44,092 nucleotides of DNA, from the IMG/VR virus record IMGVR_UViG_3300044825_003843, positions 64,001-108,092 of that record, one strand, 5' to 3'. This DNA is from a virus. Made by a program: the position numbers and the translations under genes. The notes beneath the pieces were generated by a model. That model did no database searches. It was not told where the DNA came from and saw only the letters and a program-made list of their open reading frames with translations. Positions 29,817 through 38,669 of the stretch are shown here, piece after piece. Position 1 is the first letter of the stretch; every line of letters begins with the position of its first letter.

Positions 29817-30743
29817 TTAAATCTTTTCTAAAGTATTATGTTTAATTTTTTCCAAAATTTGAGAAATGTCATGAACTTCATTTTGATATTTTAGTTTGAC
29901 TTTTTTTAAGTTAATTTTGTTGAACCCTAAATTAATTATATCTAAATTATTTATAGTATACTCCGTCTCTTTATCTTGGATAATCAAAGAAACTTTTTGT
30001 TCATTCATATTATCGTAAAATAATAATTTAATTGGTTCGAGTGTCTCATCGTTTTTTTCAATAAAAAATTTCAAACCCTTTATTGGTGAAAAATTAAAAA
30101 AATCGTGTTCCTGATAATAGTAAATTTCATCTTCAACAGGAGTTTGTTCAATAGTATAATTTAATATTTTTTCTTTATTGTGTAACCAAACGAAAGCGTC
30201 CGCACCTCTGAGTTCGATATAACTTTCTTTAGTTATTTTTGACGCAAAATTTTGTAGATTTTCCTTGTTGAAAATCATGTAATGAAGCCCGACATCCCAA
30301 ATCTTATTTTGTCTTTTTGACGGATAAACTGAGTTTGTTTTATCCGAATAAAATCCAGAGATGACATTATCGTCAATTTTCAAATCGTATATGATGTGAA
30401 AGAACTGTTCATATCCTAAATTGAGTGAAATTTCACTAAGTTGTTTCACTTGATAAAGTCCTGCAAATCCATAATCAGGATTAGTGGCTGCAATTTTATA
30501 GTTTGACATTTCGGAAGATAGTATTCTCCAATGATACATTGACCTCTCGGGCCATTCTAACACCAAATTATCTTTAGTCAGAAAAAAATAATCACATAAG
30601 TCAACTATTTGTTTTTCCAAATAAAAGGGACTAATTAAAACCACGTCAATATTGTGACTTTTGATTGTTCTAATATTTTTTTCTAATACTTCAAGTTTTT
30701 TTTTGGTATCACAAAACGAACTTATTAGGGCTACTTTCCTCAT
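29817..30743 (-). CDS. Putative glycosyltransferase (paralogue of the gene at 31360-32322)
   Basis: The 308-residue protein starts with a Rossmann-like strand, MRKVALISSFCDTKKKLEVL, continues with DVVLISPFYLEKQIVDLCDYFF, and has a putative nucleotide-sugar or metal site near residue 120 in LGYEQFFHIIYDLKIDD. The same architecture is found in the neighbouring gene at 31360-32322 (MRELILITSH, DIMISTHIFIPKD, LGYEKVHFFEYDSRINN), so the two are divergent paralogues. The pattern is reminiscent of glycosyltransferase-like proteins of large phages and LPS loci, but no classical DXD is unambiguous, so the enzyme class is tentative. The gene lies within a tight run (5 nt after the methyltransferase, 1 nt before the acyltransferase), which supports a role in glycan assembly. 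Confidence 0.6.
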   Translation of the reverse strand: MRKVALISSFCDTKKKLEVLEKNIRTIKSHNIDVVLISPFYLEKQIVDLCDYFFLTKDNLVLEWPERSMYHWRILSSEMSNYKIAATNPDYGFAGLYQVKQLSEISLNLGYEQFFHIIYDLKIDDNVISGFYSDKTNSVYPSKRQNKIWDVGLHYMIFNKENLQNFASKITKESYIELRGADAFVWLHNKEKILNYTIEQTPVEDEIYYYQEHDFFNFSPIKGLKFFIEKNDETLEPIKLLFYDNMNEQKVSLIIQDKETEYTINNLDIINLGFNKINLKKVKLKYQNEVHDISQILEKIKHNTLEKI

Positions 30744-30748
30744 TTATA

Positions 30749-31339
30749 CTAATTTTGATTTTCAATTATACCAATACCTCCCCAATGATTATTACTCATA
30801 AACCAATATTTGTTGACATCCATATCATTCCAAAAATTACTAACAAAACAAGCTGCCTTTGCGTGGAACTCAGATTCTTTTATATCATGAAATCCAATCA
30901 ACCCACCATTTTTAACAAACTCCTTATACATGAAATAATCTAATTTTACCCCGTTTTCTGAATGGTCTCCATCAATAAATAAAAAATCTAACTTTTTATC
31001 TCCGAGTATATTTTTTATTTGACGATGAGTTTTTAATGAATGAGAATCCCCGTTTATTATATAAACCTCGTCCCCCATTTCTTTAAGTCTTAAGTCTCTT
31101 TTATCCACATCAAAATTTGTTGTTCCCCATGGACCATGAGCCCAGTCCAAAGAAATTTTAATCCCTTCTGTCCCAGTAATTCTACTCCAACAAATAAAAG
31201 TACCCCCTTCATTTGTCCCAATCTCCATAAAATTTTTTATTTTTTTAGTTTTCAAAAAATCTAAACAACTCAAAATTTCATATCTGTTTTGAGCCATCCC
31301 CAATTGGTAAGCCTCTTCTATAATATATAAATTATCCAT
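30749..31339 (-). CDS. CmcI/Methyltransf_24-like SAM-dependent methyltransferase
   Basis: The 196-residue protein is a class I methyltransferase. SAM motif I is FMEIGTNEGGT at about 37-47, an acidic strand-2 end appears in ISLDWAHG (about 62-69), the core motif is LDFLFIDGDHSENGV at about 117-131, and motif GLIGFHDIK lies at about 146-154. The IDGDH...G(L)xGFHD pattern is that of the cephalosporin hydroxylase-like CmcI family and Methyltransf_24, members of which O-methylate sugars such as rhamnose. It sits between the two paralogous glycosyltransferase-like genes, 20 nt and 5 nt from them, so a sugar acceptor is the natural guess. Length is at the small end of the family. Confidence 0.8.
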   Translation of the reverse strand: MDNLYIIEEAYQLGMAQNRYEILSCLDFLKTKKIKNFMEIGTNEGGTFICWSRITGTEGIKISLDWAHGPWGTTNFDVDKRDLRLKEMGDEVYIINGDSHSLKTHRQIKNILGDKKLDFLFIDGDHSENGVKLDYFMYKEFVKNGGLIGFHDIKESEFHAKAACFVSNFWNDMDVNKYWFMSNNHWGGIGIIENQN

Positions 31340-31359
31340 ATGTTTTCTTTATAAAAAAA

Positions 31360-32322
31360 TTATTCGGAGTTTTTGAATTTTATAAAATTTTTACGAGTAA
31401 AGTTTTCATACCCTATCTCATTGAAATCCCAATAGTGAGAAATTTCGTTGTTAATTATTAACGTTAAATTATCTATTTTATCATATGATTCTAATTCTCT
31501 GAAAATCCAAATTTTTGGTTTAATTTCTATACTTATTAAACTTTTTTTATTTATGATTAAGCTTACTTCGAATGTTTTGTCTGAATCACTATTCCAACCG
31601 AAAAAAAACATTTTCTTACTTGATTCGTGATATATTGGTACCATCCAACGATTCAATGCAATTTCATCATGTAACCCAACAAGAATATTGTGTTTTTTCA
31701 ATTGCTCTTTATCTTTACATAATACAGGTTGCGATTTATCAATTAAACTTTTTTCATATTCTTCGGAAAGTTTAGAAGTATTTCCATTAAAAAAATCTAA
31801 TATTTTTTTATCTGATAGTTCAAACCACTCGTTTGAAATTTTATTCAAATTAAAAGAAATCGGTGCCGAGGGTAAGGGGAATAATTGTGTAATATAATAT
31901 ATTATATTGTAACTTTCCAGTAAATTGGAGTTTTCTTGTAATTCAAGAAGATTGTTAATTCTAGAATCATATTCAAAAAAATGAACCTTTTCATAACCTA
32001 AACTTTTAGCATAAGATAACCCATGTAATAATAGTTTTATCATGGCAAATGCATGATTCCCTTTGAACGTTTCGGTGCTAGATATCATGAAACCCTCGTC
32101 TTTAAAAACCATTACACTTTTTTGATTTATGTCTGTTAGAATTTTATTTTCGGAATCACAAATAACAAAGTTTGATTTTTCAAAAATATCTTTTGGAATG
32201 AAAATATGTGTGGATATCATTATATCATACTCCTTATCAATCACATCATTCACTAACTCTCTTAACATCTGTTCTTTTTTGCTATTTGATGCATGAGAAG
32301 TTATTAAAATTAATTCTCTCAT
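31360..32322 (-). CDS. Putative glycosyltransferase (first gene of the minus-strand glycan run)
   Basis: The 320-residue product is a divergent paralogue of the protein encoded at 29817-30743. It shares the opening strand MRELILITSHASNSKKEQML, the DIMISTHIFIPKDIFEKSNF segment and the putative active-site region LGYEKVHFFEYDSRINN near residue 119. The C-terminal 110 residues look like an added beta domain (KTFEVSLIINKKSLISIEIK). It leads the five-gene run 31360-28431 and is divergent from the plus-strand glycosyltransferase gene, with a 104-bp AT-rich region between them that probably contains both promoters. Transfer of one sugar of a short glycan is the likely function, but donor and acceptor are unknown. 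Confidence 0.6.
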   Translation of the reverse strand: MRELILITSHASNSKKEQMLRELVNDVIDKEYDIMISTHIFIPKDIFEKSNFVICDSENKILTDINQKSVMVFKDEGFMISSTETFKGNHAFAMIKLLLHGLSYAKSLGYEKVHFFEYDSRINNLLELQENSNLLESYNIIYYITQLFPLPSAPISFNLNKISNEWFELSDKKILDFFNGNTSKLSEEYEKSLIDKSQPVLCKDKEQLKKHNILVGLHDEIALNRWMVPIYHESSKKMFFFGWNSDSDKTFEVSLIINKKSLISIEIKPKIWIFRELESYDKIDNLTLIINNEISHYWDFNEIGYENFTRKNFIKFKNSE

Positions 32323-32426
32323 TGATTTTTATGTATTTAAAATTCTTCCGTAATTCTGTGTACCCTTTGTACCATAATGTTTAAATTATAAATCATTAAC
32401 ATTATATTTTCAATAAAAGATTTCAA
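32323..32426. promoter_or_regulatory. Divergent intergenic region of the glycan island
   Basis: This 104-bp AT-rich stretch separates two divergent glycosyltransferase genes, so promoters for both are expected here. On the plus strand TATAAATC at 32388-32395, about 31 nt before the ATG at 32427, is close to an AT-rich -10 or T4-late-like element. No convincing -35 partner or Shine-Dalgarno sequence is seen. Confidence 0.4.
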
Positions 32427-34721
32427 ATGTTTATCCCTAAAATATACGCTCACGGTTCTTATATAGGAAATACTGGATATAATCATCATACAAGGGATTT
32501 TTTCAGAAAATTAAGTTTACATTGTAATATCAAGGTAAGAAACTTTACTGTGGGTTCTACATGGGATGGTTATAATTTATACCCCCACGATAACGAACCA
32601 TACATAAATGATGTAGACAAATCCATCTTATACCAACAAATACTTTGGTCAAAAGACAAAACTAGAGAAAATTTTTCTATATACCCGTCAATAGATAAAG
32701 AATTCTCACACGATGTTAATTTAGTTTTATGTGAAACAAATCATTACATATTCTACGATGATTATGTGGGACCAAAAATTGCATATAACGTTTGGGAGAC
32801 AACTTTACAACCTGAACAATTCTTCAATAGATTAAAAGAGTTTGATGAACTTTGGGTTCCTTCAAAATGGCAAAGAGATTGTACAATAGCACAAGGTTAT
32901 GACCCCAATAAAATAAAAGTAGTTCCTGAAGGAGTTGATGACAAAGTTTTCTTCCCAAACCCACAAGTTAAAAACCAGCTTACGTCAGATGGTAGGTTTA
33001 AGTTTTTCTTAGCAGGAAGGTGGGACTATAGAAAATCAATAAAAGAAATTATAGAAACATTTATCAATACGTTCGATAAGGATGAACCTGTAGATTTATT
33101 AGTTTCAGTAGACAATCCGTTTTCGAATGATGGAATGAAAACCACAGAAGAAAGATTAAAATTCTACGGGTTGGAGGATGATAGAATCAAAGTTTTACAT
33201 TTCCCTTCGAGAACAGATTACGTAGACATATTGAAAAGTTGTCATTGTTTTGTTTCTTGTGCAAGGTCTGAGGGTTGGAATCTTCCTTTAATTGAATCTA
33301 TGGCTTGCGGTACGCCTTCAATTTATTCGAATTGTTCAGGTCAGTTAGAATTTGCTGAAGGAAAAGGTATACCTGTCAATATTTTAGGTGAACAACCAGC
33401 ATCTAATGGAACTTACAATCACTTCAATGAAATGGTTGGAAACTACTACGAACCTGACTTCATAGACCTATCTTTCAAAATGAGAATGGTTTATAAAAAC
33501 CACAGTGAGTATAAACAAAAAGCAATCAAAGAATCTGAAACCATTCGTGAGAATTTCAATTGGGATAAAATTGGAAAGTTGGGTTATGAAACTATCAAAG
33601 AATTTGTGTCAAAATCAAAATACAAACCAAAGAAAAAAATGGAAACAAATAAAATTCAAATAAATTATATAGATGGTCCAAAAGTTGAAATTCTGGGACC
33701 TAACGAAAATTTGTATAAGGTAGAGTTTATTAATAAAACCACAGGAGAAGTTTTACACTCTGAAACAATTAAAAATAACATGTGGGTTGCTTGCGGTAAA
33801 AAATATTTCATACCTTGGGTCATAAAAATAAATGATGTAGTTTATGATGAATTCAATTTGGAAAATAAAAGAGTTTTGATATCGATAGAATCCAAATCAA
33901 TCGGTGACACTTTATCTTGGGTTCCATATGCTGTTGAGTTTCAGAAGAAATATAAGTGTCACGTTATCTTATCTTCTTTCCATAACCAATGGTTTAAAAA
34001 TACAGAACCTTATAAAGACATAGAATTTATTGAACCGGGTCAATCCACGCCTTGCTTTGTTGTGTATAGAATTGGGTGGTTCAAAAATAATGAAGGTAAA
34101 TTTAAAAACACAAATTTAAATCCAACTCAAGTTAATACAATACCTCTACAAAAAACTGCTACTGATATTTTAGGATTGGATTACATCGAAGTTAACCATG
34201 GTATCAAATTCAAACCAAAAAAGAAACCAATAGATAGTAAATACATAGTCATTGGTCCCATATCAACCGCAGGTTTGAAAGAATGGCCCTATGAAAATTG
34301 GTCAGAATTATCAAAATTATTAAATAACGAAGGTTATATAGTTGTCTCACTAACAAAAGACAAATTCAATTTACCTAATGTTGCAAATTATGTTACAAGT
34401 GATTGGGATGAAATTTTCAATTTTTTACATCATTCAGAATTTTTTATAGGTTTGAGTTCAGGTTTATCTTGGGTCAATTGGGCATTAGGTAAACATACAG
34501 TAATGATATCAGGTTTTAGTTCTGATGACCATGAATTCCAAAATAATGTTACGAGAATATCAAATCAGGTGTGTATTAAGTGTTGGAATGACCCCGTATT
34601 TACATTTGATGGAGGTGATTGGAATTGGTGTCCGGTATATAAAGGGACAGAAAGACAACACATATGTCAAAAATCAATAACAGTAAGTCAAGTATTTAAT
34701 AAAATTAAAAACCTTTTATAA
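32427..34721 (+). CDS. Fused GT4 glycosyltransferase and BAHT-type (TibC-like) O-heptosyltransferase
   Basis: The 764-residue protein joins two glycosyltransferases. Residues 1 to about 400 form a GT4/GT-B enzyme: an N-terminal IYAHGSYIGNTGYNHHTRD loop, the second-domain opening FFLAGRWDYRKS near 195, and the EX7E motif E281-E289 (SEGWNLPLIESMACGTPS). Residues about 409-764 resemble autotransporter strand-loop-strand O-heptosyltransferases (TibC/Aah, GT9-like). A strand-loop-strand segment is followed by RVLISIESKSIGDTLSWVPY, a nucleotide-sugar site region (IVIGPISTAGLKEWPYENW), and a C-terminal four-Cys finger: C716, C719, C735 and C747, as in the iron-binding finger of that family. TibC-type enzymes hyperglycosylate Ser/Thr of adhesin repeats in the cytoplasm. 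The protein may therefore start and extend O-glycans on the Thr-rich stalks nearby. The stop overlaps the next start as TAATG. Confidence 0.82.
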   Translation: MFIPKIYAHGSYIGNTGYNHHTRDFFRKLSLHCNIKVRNFTVGSTWDGYNLYPHDNEPYINDVDKSILYQQILWSKDKTRENFSIYPSIDKEFSHDVNLVLCETNHYIFYDDYVGPKIAYNVWETTLQPEQFFNRLKEFDELWVPSKWQRDCTIAQGYDPNKIKVVPEGVDDKVFFPNPQVKNQLTSDGRFKFFLAGRWDYRKSIKEIIETFINTFDKDEPVDLLVSVDNPFSNDGMKTTEERLKFYGLEDDRIKVLHFPSRTDYVDILKSCHCFVSCARSEGWNLPLIESMACGTPSIYSNCSGQLEFAEGKGIPVNILGEQPASNGTYNHFNEMVGNYYEPDFIDLSFKMRMVYKNHSEYKQKAIKESETIRENFNWDKIGKLGYETIKEFVSKSKYKPKKKMETNKIQINYIDGPKVEILGPNENLYKVEFINKTTGEVLHSETIKNNMWVACGKKYFIPWVIKINDVVYDEFNLENKRVLISIESKSIGDTLSWVPYAVEFQKKYKCHVILSSFHNQWFKNTEPYKDIEFIEPGQSTPCFVVYRIGWFKNNEGKFKNTNLNPTQVNTIPLQKTATDILGLDYIEVNHGIKFKPKKKPIDSKYIVIGPISTAGLKEWPYENWSELSKLLNNEGYIVVSLTKDKFNLPNVANYVTSDWDEIFNFLHHSEFFIGLSSGLSWVNWALGKHTVMISGFSSDDHEFQNNVTRISNQVCIKCWNDPVFTFDGGDWNWCPVYKGTERQHICQKSITVSQVFNKIKNLL

Positions 34722-35089
34722 TGGAAATACAAGTTGGACTTGGAGAAATTATTGATAAATTATCAATATTAATGATTAAAAAAGAAAACGTCGTTGACCC
34801 TATTAAATTGAATAATATAAATAAAGAATTAGAATACCTAAACCGAATTGTTGAAAGTCTACAAATTGATGCTGAGGATATTTTTTTATTGAAAGAAATT
34901 AATAAAAAATTGTGGCAAATTGAAGATGATATCCGTAACAAAGAAAGAAATAAGGTATTTGACGATGAATTTATATATCTCGCAAGACAGGTGTATATCA
35001 CTAACGATTTAAGAGCTGATGTGAAAAGGAAAATAAATGAAAAATATTCCTCAGACTTTATTGAGGAAAAATCGTATTCTGAATATTAA
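34721..35089 (+). CDS. DUF6165-like protein coupled to the fused glycosyltransferase
   Basis: The 122-residue product matches my recollection of DUF6165: an opening [20 protein letters not shown], a central helical region with [11 protein letters not shown], and a C-terminal [15 protein letters not shown]. Family members usually lie in LPS or glycosylation gene clusters, and their biochemical role is unknown. Here the ATG overlaps the stop of the glycosyltransferase gene (TAATG), so the two are translated together and may form a complex. The gene is convergent with the collagen-like fibre gene: their stop codons overlap through TTAA at 35086-35089. Its 3' end contains the probable terminator of the opposite strand. 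Confidence 0.75.
   Translation: MEIQVGLGEIIDKLSILMIKKENVVDPIKLNNINKELEYLNRIVESLQIDAEDIFLLKEINKKLWQIEDDIRNKERNKVFDDEFIYLARQVYITNDLRADVKRKINEKYSSDFIEEKSYSEY
35041..35068 (-). terminator. Candidate intrinsic terminator for the collagen-fibre transcript
   Basis: On the minus strand, 18 nt past the collagen-gene stop, a hairpin with 7-bp stem TTCCTCA/TGAGGAA and an 8-nt loop is followed by TATTTTTC. The hairpin lies inside the 3' end of the convergent DUF6165-like gene. On the plus strand it is followed by AAATCG, so it is directional. The stem is short, hence moderate confidence. Confidence 0.4.
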
Positions 35090-37332
35090 TCAGTTGGATA
35101 TTTGTCAACATATTCAATATCGAACCTTTCGATATCTTTTCTTTCTGCTAAAATTATAAAATAAGTATTTATAACTCCAGTTTCTGATTCGATTAAGATT
35201 TTATTATCTAAAATACTTCTTACATAGTGTACTGTAGGAGTCCCTTTGGGCGTCAATTGAACTGTCATTGAGTCTTCATATACCAAATTAACCCAATAAT
35301 CTGGTAGATATATTAAATTTTCAGTAGTATACCCTCTTAGATAAACGCCATGTTCAGGCCCTTCGAGCACACCATATCTGAGTCTGAACCCTTTTTTTGT
35401 TGGGTGTATTATATCGAAGGATTTTGTTGTTGCAACTATATCTCCAACCACAGTTAATACTGTTCCATCGAATGTCATGTTTGGTTCCCCGTTCAAAGTA
35501 CCAGGTGTATTACTACCCGTAATTACTCTATTATCAGCGTTGTTATTTATAGTCGCAGTTCCAGGAGCACCTTGAGCACCTTGAGGTCCTTGTGGACCAA
35601 CTGCTCCTTGCGCACCTTGACCTCCTTGAGCACCCTGAGGACCTTTAGCACCTGTAGGTCCAATAGCTCCTTGAGCTCCTTGTCCTCCTTGAGCACCTGT
35701 AGGTCCAATAGCTCCTTGAGCTCCTTGTCCTCCTTGAGCACCTGTAGGTCCAATTGCACCTTGAGCACCTTGAGGTCCTTGTGGACCAACTGCTCCTTGA
35801 GCACCTTGTCCTCCTTGAGCACCCTGGGGACCTTTAGCACCTGTAGGTCCAATAGCTCCTTGAGCTCCTTGTCCTCCTTGAGCACCTGTAGGTCCAATAG
35901 CTCCTTGAGCACCTTGTCCTCCTTGAGCACCTGTAGGTCCAATAGCTCCTTGAGCTCCTTGTCCTCCTTGAGCACCTGTAGGTCCAATTGCGCCTTGAGC
36001 ACCTTGAGGTCCTTGTGGACCAACTGCTCCTTGAGCACCCTGAGGACCTTTAGCACCTGTAGGTCCAATAGCACCTTGAGCACCTTGAGGTCCTTGTGGA
36101 CCAACTGCTCCTTGAGCACCTTGTCCTCCTTGAGCACCTGTAGGTCCAATTGCGCCTTGAGCACCTTGAGGTCCTTGTGGACCAACTGCTCCTTGAGCAC
36201 CTTGACCTCCTTGAGCACCTGTAGGTCCAATAGCACCTTGAGCACCTTGAGGTCCTTGTGGACCAACTGCTCCTTGAGCACCTTGTCCTCCTTGAGCACC
36301 TGTAGGTCCAATAGCACCTTGAGCACCTTGAGGTCCTTGTGGACCAACTGCTCCTTGAGCACCTTGACCTCCTTGAGCACCTGTAGGTCCAATAGCACCT
36401 TGAGCACCTTGAGGTCCTTGTGGACCAACTGCTCCTTGAGCACCTTGACCTCCTTGAGCACCTGTAGGTCCAATAGCACCTTGAGCACCTTGAGGTCCTT
36501 GTGGACCAACTGCTCCTTGCGCACCTTGAGGTCCTTGTGGACCAACTGCTCCTTGCGCACCTTGACCTCCTTGAGCACCCTGAGGACCTTTAGCACCTGT
36601 AGGTCCAATAGCTCCTTGAGCACCTTGTCCTCCTTGAGCACCTGTAGGTCCAATAGCACCTTGAGCACCTTGTCCTCCTTGAGCACCTGTAGGTCCGATA
36701 GCACCTTGAGCACCTTGTCCTCCTTGAGCACCTTGAGGTCCTTGTGGACCAACTGCTCCTTGTGCTCCCTGTCCGCCCTGAGGGCCAGCTGCTCCTTGAG
36801 CTCCCTGAGGACCTTTAGCACCTGTAGGTCCGATAGCACCTTGAGCACCTTGTCCTCCTTGAGCACCTTGAGGTCCTTGCGGACCAACTGCTCCTTGTGC
36901 TCCCTGAGGACCTTTAGACCCTGTAGGTCCGATAGCACCCTGAGCACCTTGAGCCCCTCCACCTCCCGTTCCTGTAATTTGACTGAAGTTGAGGTCAGAA
37001 ACATCTATAGTTAATGGGTCATTTGAAACTAAAACAAAAGCCTTTTCAGCATTTGTTGTACCTGAGTTTATAAACACTTGAACACCGTCGAATATGTCTT
37101 CACTCAAAGACATGTCAATAGCCCTACTCCACGCACCACTTGCAACAATATAAATTCCGTTTGTTGATGCCGTGGATTGGTTTTTCACTAAAACTCTCTC
37201 ACCTACAGAAAGGGCAACACCATCAATTGTTTGTGTGCCATTCAACGTAATGTTTGTTGTAGTGGCAACCCTACAAGGAAGCTTATAACTGCTTCCTTTA
37301 ATTTGAGAGTATGTACCTATCCTTGTAATCAT
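35086..37332 (-). CDS. Collagen-like tail fibre protein
   Basis: The 748-residue protein has an N-terminal domain (about 1-120) of a type common in phage fibres: [20 protein letters not shown], then [20 protein letters not shown] and [10 protein letters not shown] collagen-like Gly-X-Y region of about 470 residues follows (about 123-590), built from [18 protein letters not shown] and GAV triplets. The C-terminal domain (about 605-748) contains [41 protein letters not shown] and [10 protein letters not shown]. To my recollection this resembles fibre tips of T4-like and cyanophage virions. The Gly-X-Y tract should form a trimeric triple-helical rod with the C-terminal domain as tip. The start ATG follows a TATTTATT box by 4 nt. 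Confidence 0.88.
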   Translation of the reverse strand: MITRIGTYSQIKGSSYKLPCRVATTTNITLNGTQTIDGVALSVGERVLVKNQSTASTNGIYIVASGAWSRAIDMSLSEDIFDGVQVFINSGTTNAEKAFVLVSNDPLTIDVSDLNFSQITGTGGGGAQGAQGAIGPTGSKGPQGAQGAVGPQGPQGAQGGQGAQGAIGPTGAKGPQGAQGAAGPQGGQGAQGAVGPQGPQGAQGGQGAQGAIGPTGAQGGQGAQGAIGPTGAQGGQGAQGAIGPTGAKGPQGAQGGQGAQGAVGPQGPQGAQGAVGPQGPQGAQGAIGPTGAQGGQGAQGAVGPQGPQGAQGAIGPTGAQGGQGAQGAVGPQGPQGAQGAIGPTGAQGGQGAQGAVGPQGPQGAQGAIGPTGAQGGQGAQGAVGPQGPQGAQGAIGPTGAQGGQGAQGAVGPQGPQGAQGAIGPTGAKGPQGAQGAVGPQGPQGAQGAIGPTGAQGGQGAQGAIGPTGAQGGQGAQGAIGPTGAQGGQGAQGAIGPTGAKGPQGAQGGQGAQGAVGPQGPQGAQGAIGPTGAQGGQGAQGAIGPTGAQGGQGAQGAIGPTGAKGPQGAQGGQGAQGAVGPQGPQGAQGAPGTATINNNADNRVITGSNTPGTLNGEPNMTFDGTVLTVVGDIVATTKSFDIIHPTKKGFRLRYGVLEGPEHGVYLRGYTTENLIYLPDYWVNLVYEDSMTVQLTPKGTPTVHYVRSILDNKILIESETGVINTYFIILAERKDIERFDIEYVDKYPTD
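35560..36965 (-). repeat. Collagen-like Gly-X-Y repeat tract with an 81-bp higher-order unit
   Basis: The tract encodes Gly-X-Y triplets throughout. About five consecutive copies of an 81-bp unit (27 residues, [16 protein letters not shown] then [11 protein letters not shown]) lie near 36105-36515 and are almost identical in DNA. All units are multiples of 9 bp, so both frame and triplet register are kept. Confidence 0.9.
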
Positions 37333-37336
37333 CTAA

Positions 37337-37344
37337 AATAAATA
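37337..37344 (-). promoter_or_regulatory. TATTTATT box upstream of the collagen-like fibre gene
   Basis: The sense strand reads TATTTATT, then TTAG, then ATG at 37332, an arrangement nearly identical to the gene starting at 4211 (4-nt spacer in both). Confidence 0.35.
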
Positions 37345-37370
37345 TTAAACCAATTCTTTATTCATTATTT

Positions 37371-38666
37371 TTATATTATAAACGGGTGTCCAATGCTTTG
37401 GTTTCTCCGGTACATTGTATCGCCGAAAGCCAAATATCCATGAAACTCAGATGCAACACCACCAGCAGTATCAACAATAATTTGAAATGAATTCAAATTG
37501 AACGCATTTATATCATAAGTAGCTTGAACTGCACCAGCTCCTGTTGGAAATGATAGAACAGAATCATATTGTACAATCGTACCAATTTGTGTTGGGTCTT
37601 GGTTATTGTTATCCAAAATTCCTGCTGAGTTTCTTGATGTGGTTGAGCGTCCACTACCGAAACCAATTCTGTCTTGCGTTGTTGCCGTACCCGCAGTATC
37701 TTGTGCTGTCATTCTACCGATGAGAGATAGGCCTCTCAAGAAAAAAGGTAATTCAGAAACTGTGGTAGTTGAGTTTAATGTGTTTCCTGCAATTGTATAT
37801 GAAGACGCTTGCCAACTTCCTCCCTTTATTGCCAAAAAAATATTTCTTCTATTTGTGGTTGCCCTTGCAGTCCAGTTAAGTGTAAATTGGTTAGTTCCCC
37901 ATGCTGAAAGTGTAGCTCTTGCATTCACTGCCGTTCCACCAGCTATAACAATTTGAGCCAAGCAATCTCCTTGAAAACAATACCCGTCCGTATCACTTGT
38001 GCCAGAGTTATCATCTGAGTTTCCGACTATAACAACATTATTGGTTGATAATGTTGAGCTTGCAAAACCCACACATAAACCAGAATCTGTTCCTTGACCT
38101 GTATTCAGAGCATTTGTTGATTGTACTCCGGCAAACATTACAACTTGGTTTAGTCCGTCGTCAGTAAAACCGTTTACGGTGTAGTTTGCATTTCCTGTGG
38201 CCGCTGGCTCTGCTATATCCCCGACGACCGCAACTGTAATATCTTGTCCTCCCCAAGCTTCATAAAATACTGTAATATTTACTGGCGTTACATCATCTAC
38301 AATTAATGTAAACCCGTCAGCATCAAAACTACTAATATCTAACCTTCCGTCAACGGTACCCGTACCATCAACAGTAATACACACAGAATTGTCCGCCGCA
38401 ACTGAACCACAATCAGAAGCATTACCATTATTGTCATCCGAAAAAGTACCAACACATCTTCTATCCGCAGCACTTACCGCAAATCCAACGCCCCTTCTTT
38501 CGTCTACCGCACCTGAAACTGCGTTTGTTGGTGAGTTGGATTGTAAACCAACCCAGTAAAATCGTAATGCCCGTGGTTGAAATCCCAACCCTGTTACAAC
38601 TTTGGTCGCATTTAGTGCGTCCGTTGTCAACCATTGAACTGAACCGTGTGCAAAATTTAATGGCAT
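37371..38666 (-). CDS. Beta-rich phage structural protein, probably fibre-associated
   Basis: The 431-residue protein is rich in Ala, Gly, Thr, Asn and Val with alternating beta patterns. It has no signal peptide, membrane segment, Pro/Thr or collagen tract. Its start, MPLNFAHGSVQWLTTDALNA then GLGFQPRALRFYWVG, and two-fold features (GVGFAVSAADRR near 60 and CVGFASSTLST near 200) suggest two or more similar beta-sandwich domains. Its ATG lies 3 nt after the stop of the giant collagen/GTSGSSG protein, and the next gene is the second collagen fibre, so it is probably part of the same fibre assembly, perhaps a connector or receptor-binding subunit. No named family can be assigned with confidence. 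Confidence 0.7.
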   Translation of the reverse strand: MPLNFAHGSVQWLTTDALNATKVVTGLGFQPRALRFYWVGLQSNSPTNAVSGAVDERRGVGFAVSAADRRCVGTFSDDNNGNASDCGSVAADNSVCITVDGTGTVDGRLDISSFDADGFTLIVDDVTPVNITVFYEAWGGQDITVAVVGDIAEPAATGNANYTVNGFTDDGLNQVVMFAGVQSTNALNTGQGTDSGLCVGFASSTLSTNNVVIVGNSDDNSGTSDTDGYCFQGDCLAQIVIAGGTAVNARATLSAWGTNQFTLNWTARATTNRRNIFLAIKGGSWQASSYTIAGNTLNSTTTVSELPFFLRGLSLIGRMTAQDTAGTATTQDRIGFGSGRSTTSRNSAGILDNNNQDPTQIGTIVQYDSVLSFPTGAGAVQATYDINAFNLNSFQIIVDTAGGVASEFHGYLAFGDTMYRRNQSIGHPFII

Positions 38667-38669
38667 ATT

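Noticed and set aside
35086-35480. S74 intramolecular chaperone/peptidase at the end of the collagen fibre
   Set aside because: The C-terminal domain resembles fibre tips of T4-like phages, but I see no Ser/Lys catalytic dyad context of S74 chaperones, so no self-cleavage is claimed.
35547-37004. Leu/Lys/Val-rich minus frame and Ser/Leu/Thr-rich plus frame over the collagen tract
   Set aside because: Both are frame shadows of the Gly-X-Y repeat. The Gly-X-Y frame alone has folded domains on both ends. The similar frames over 39233-41911 are rejected for the same reason.
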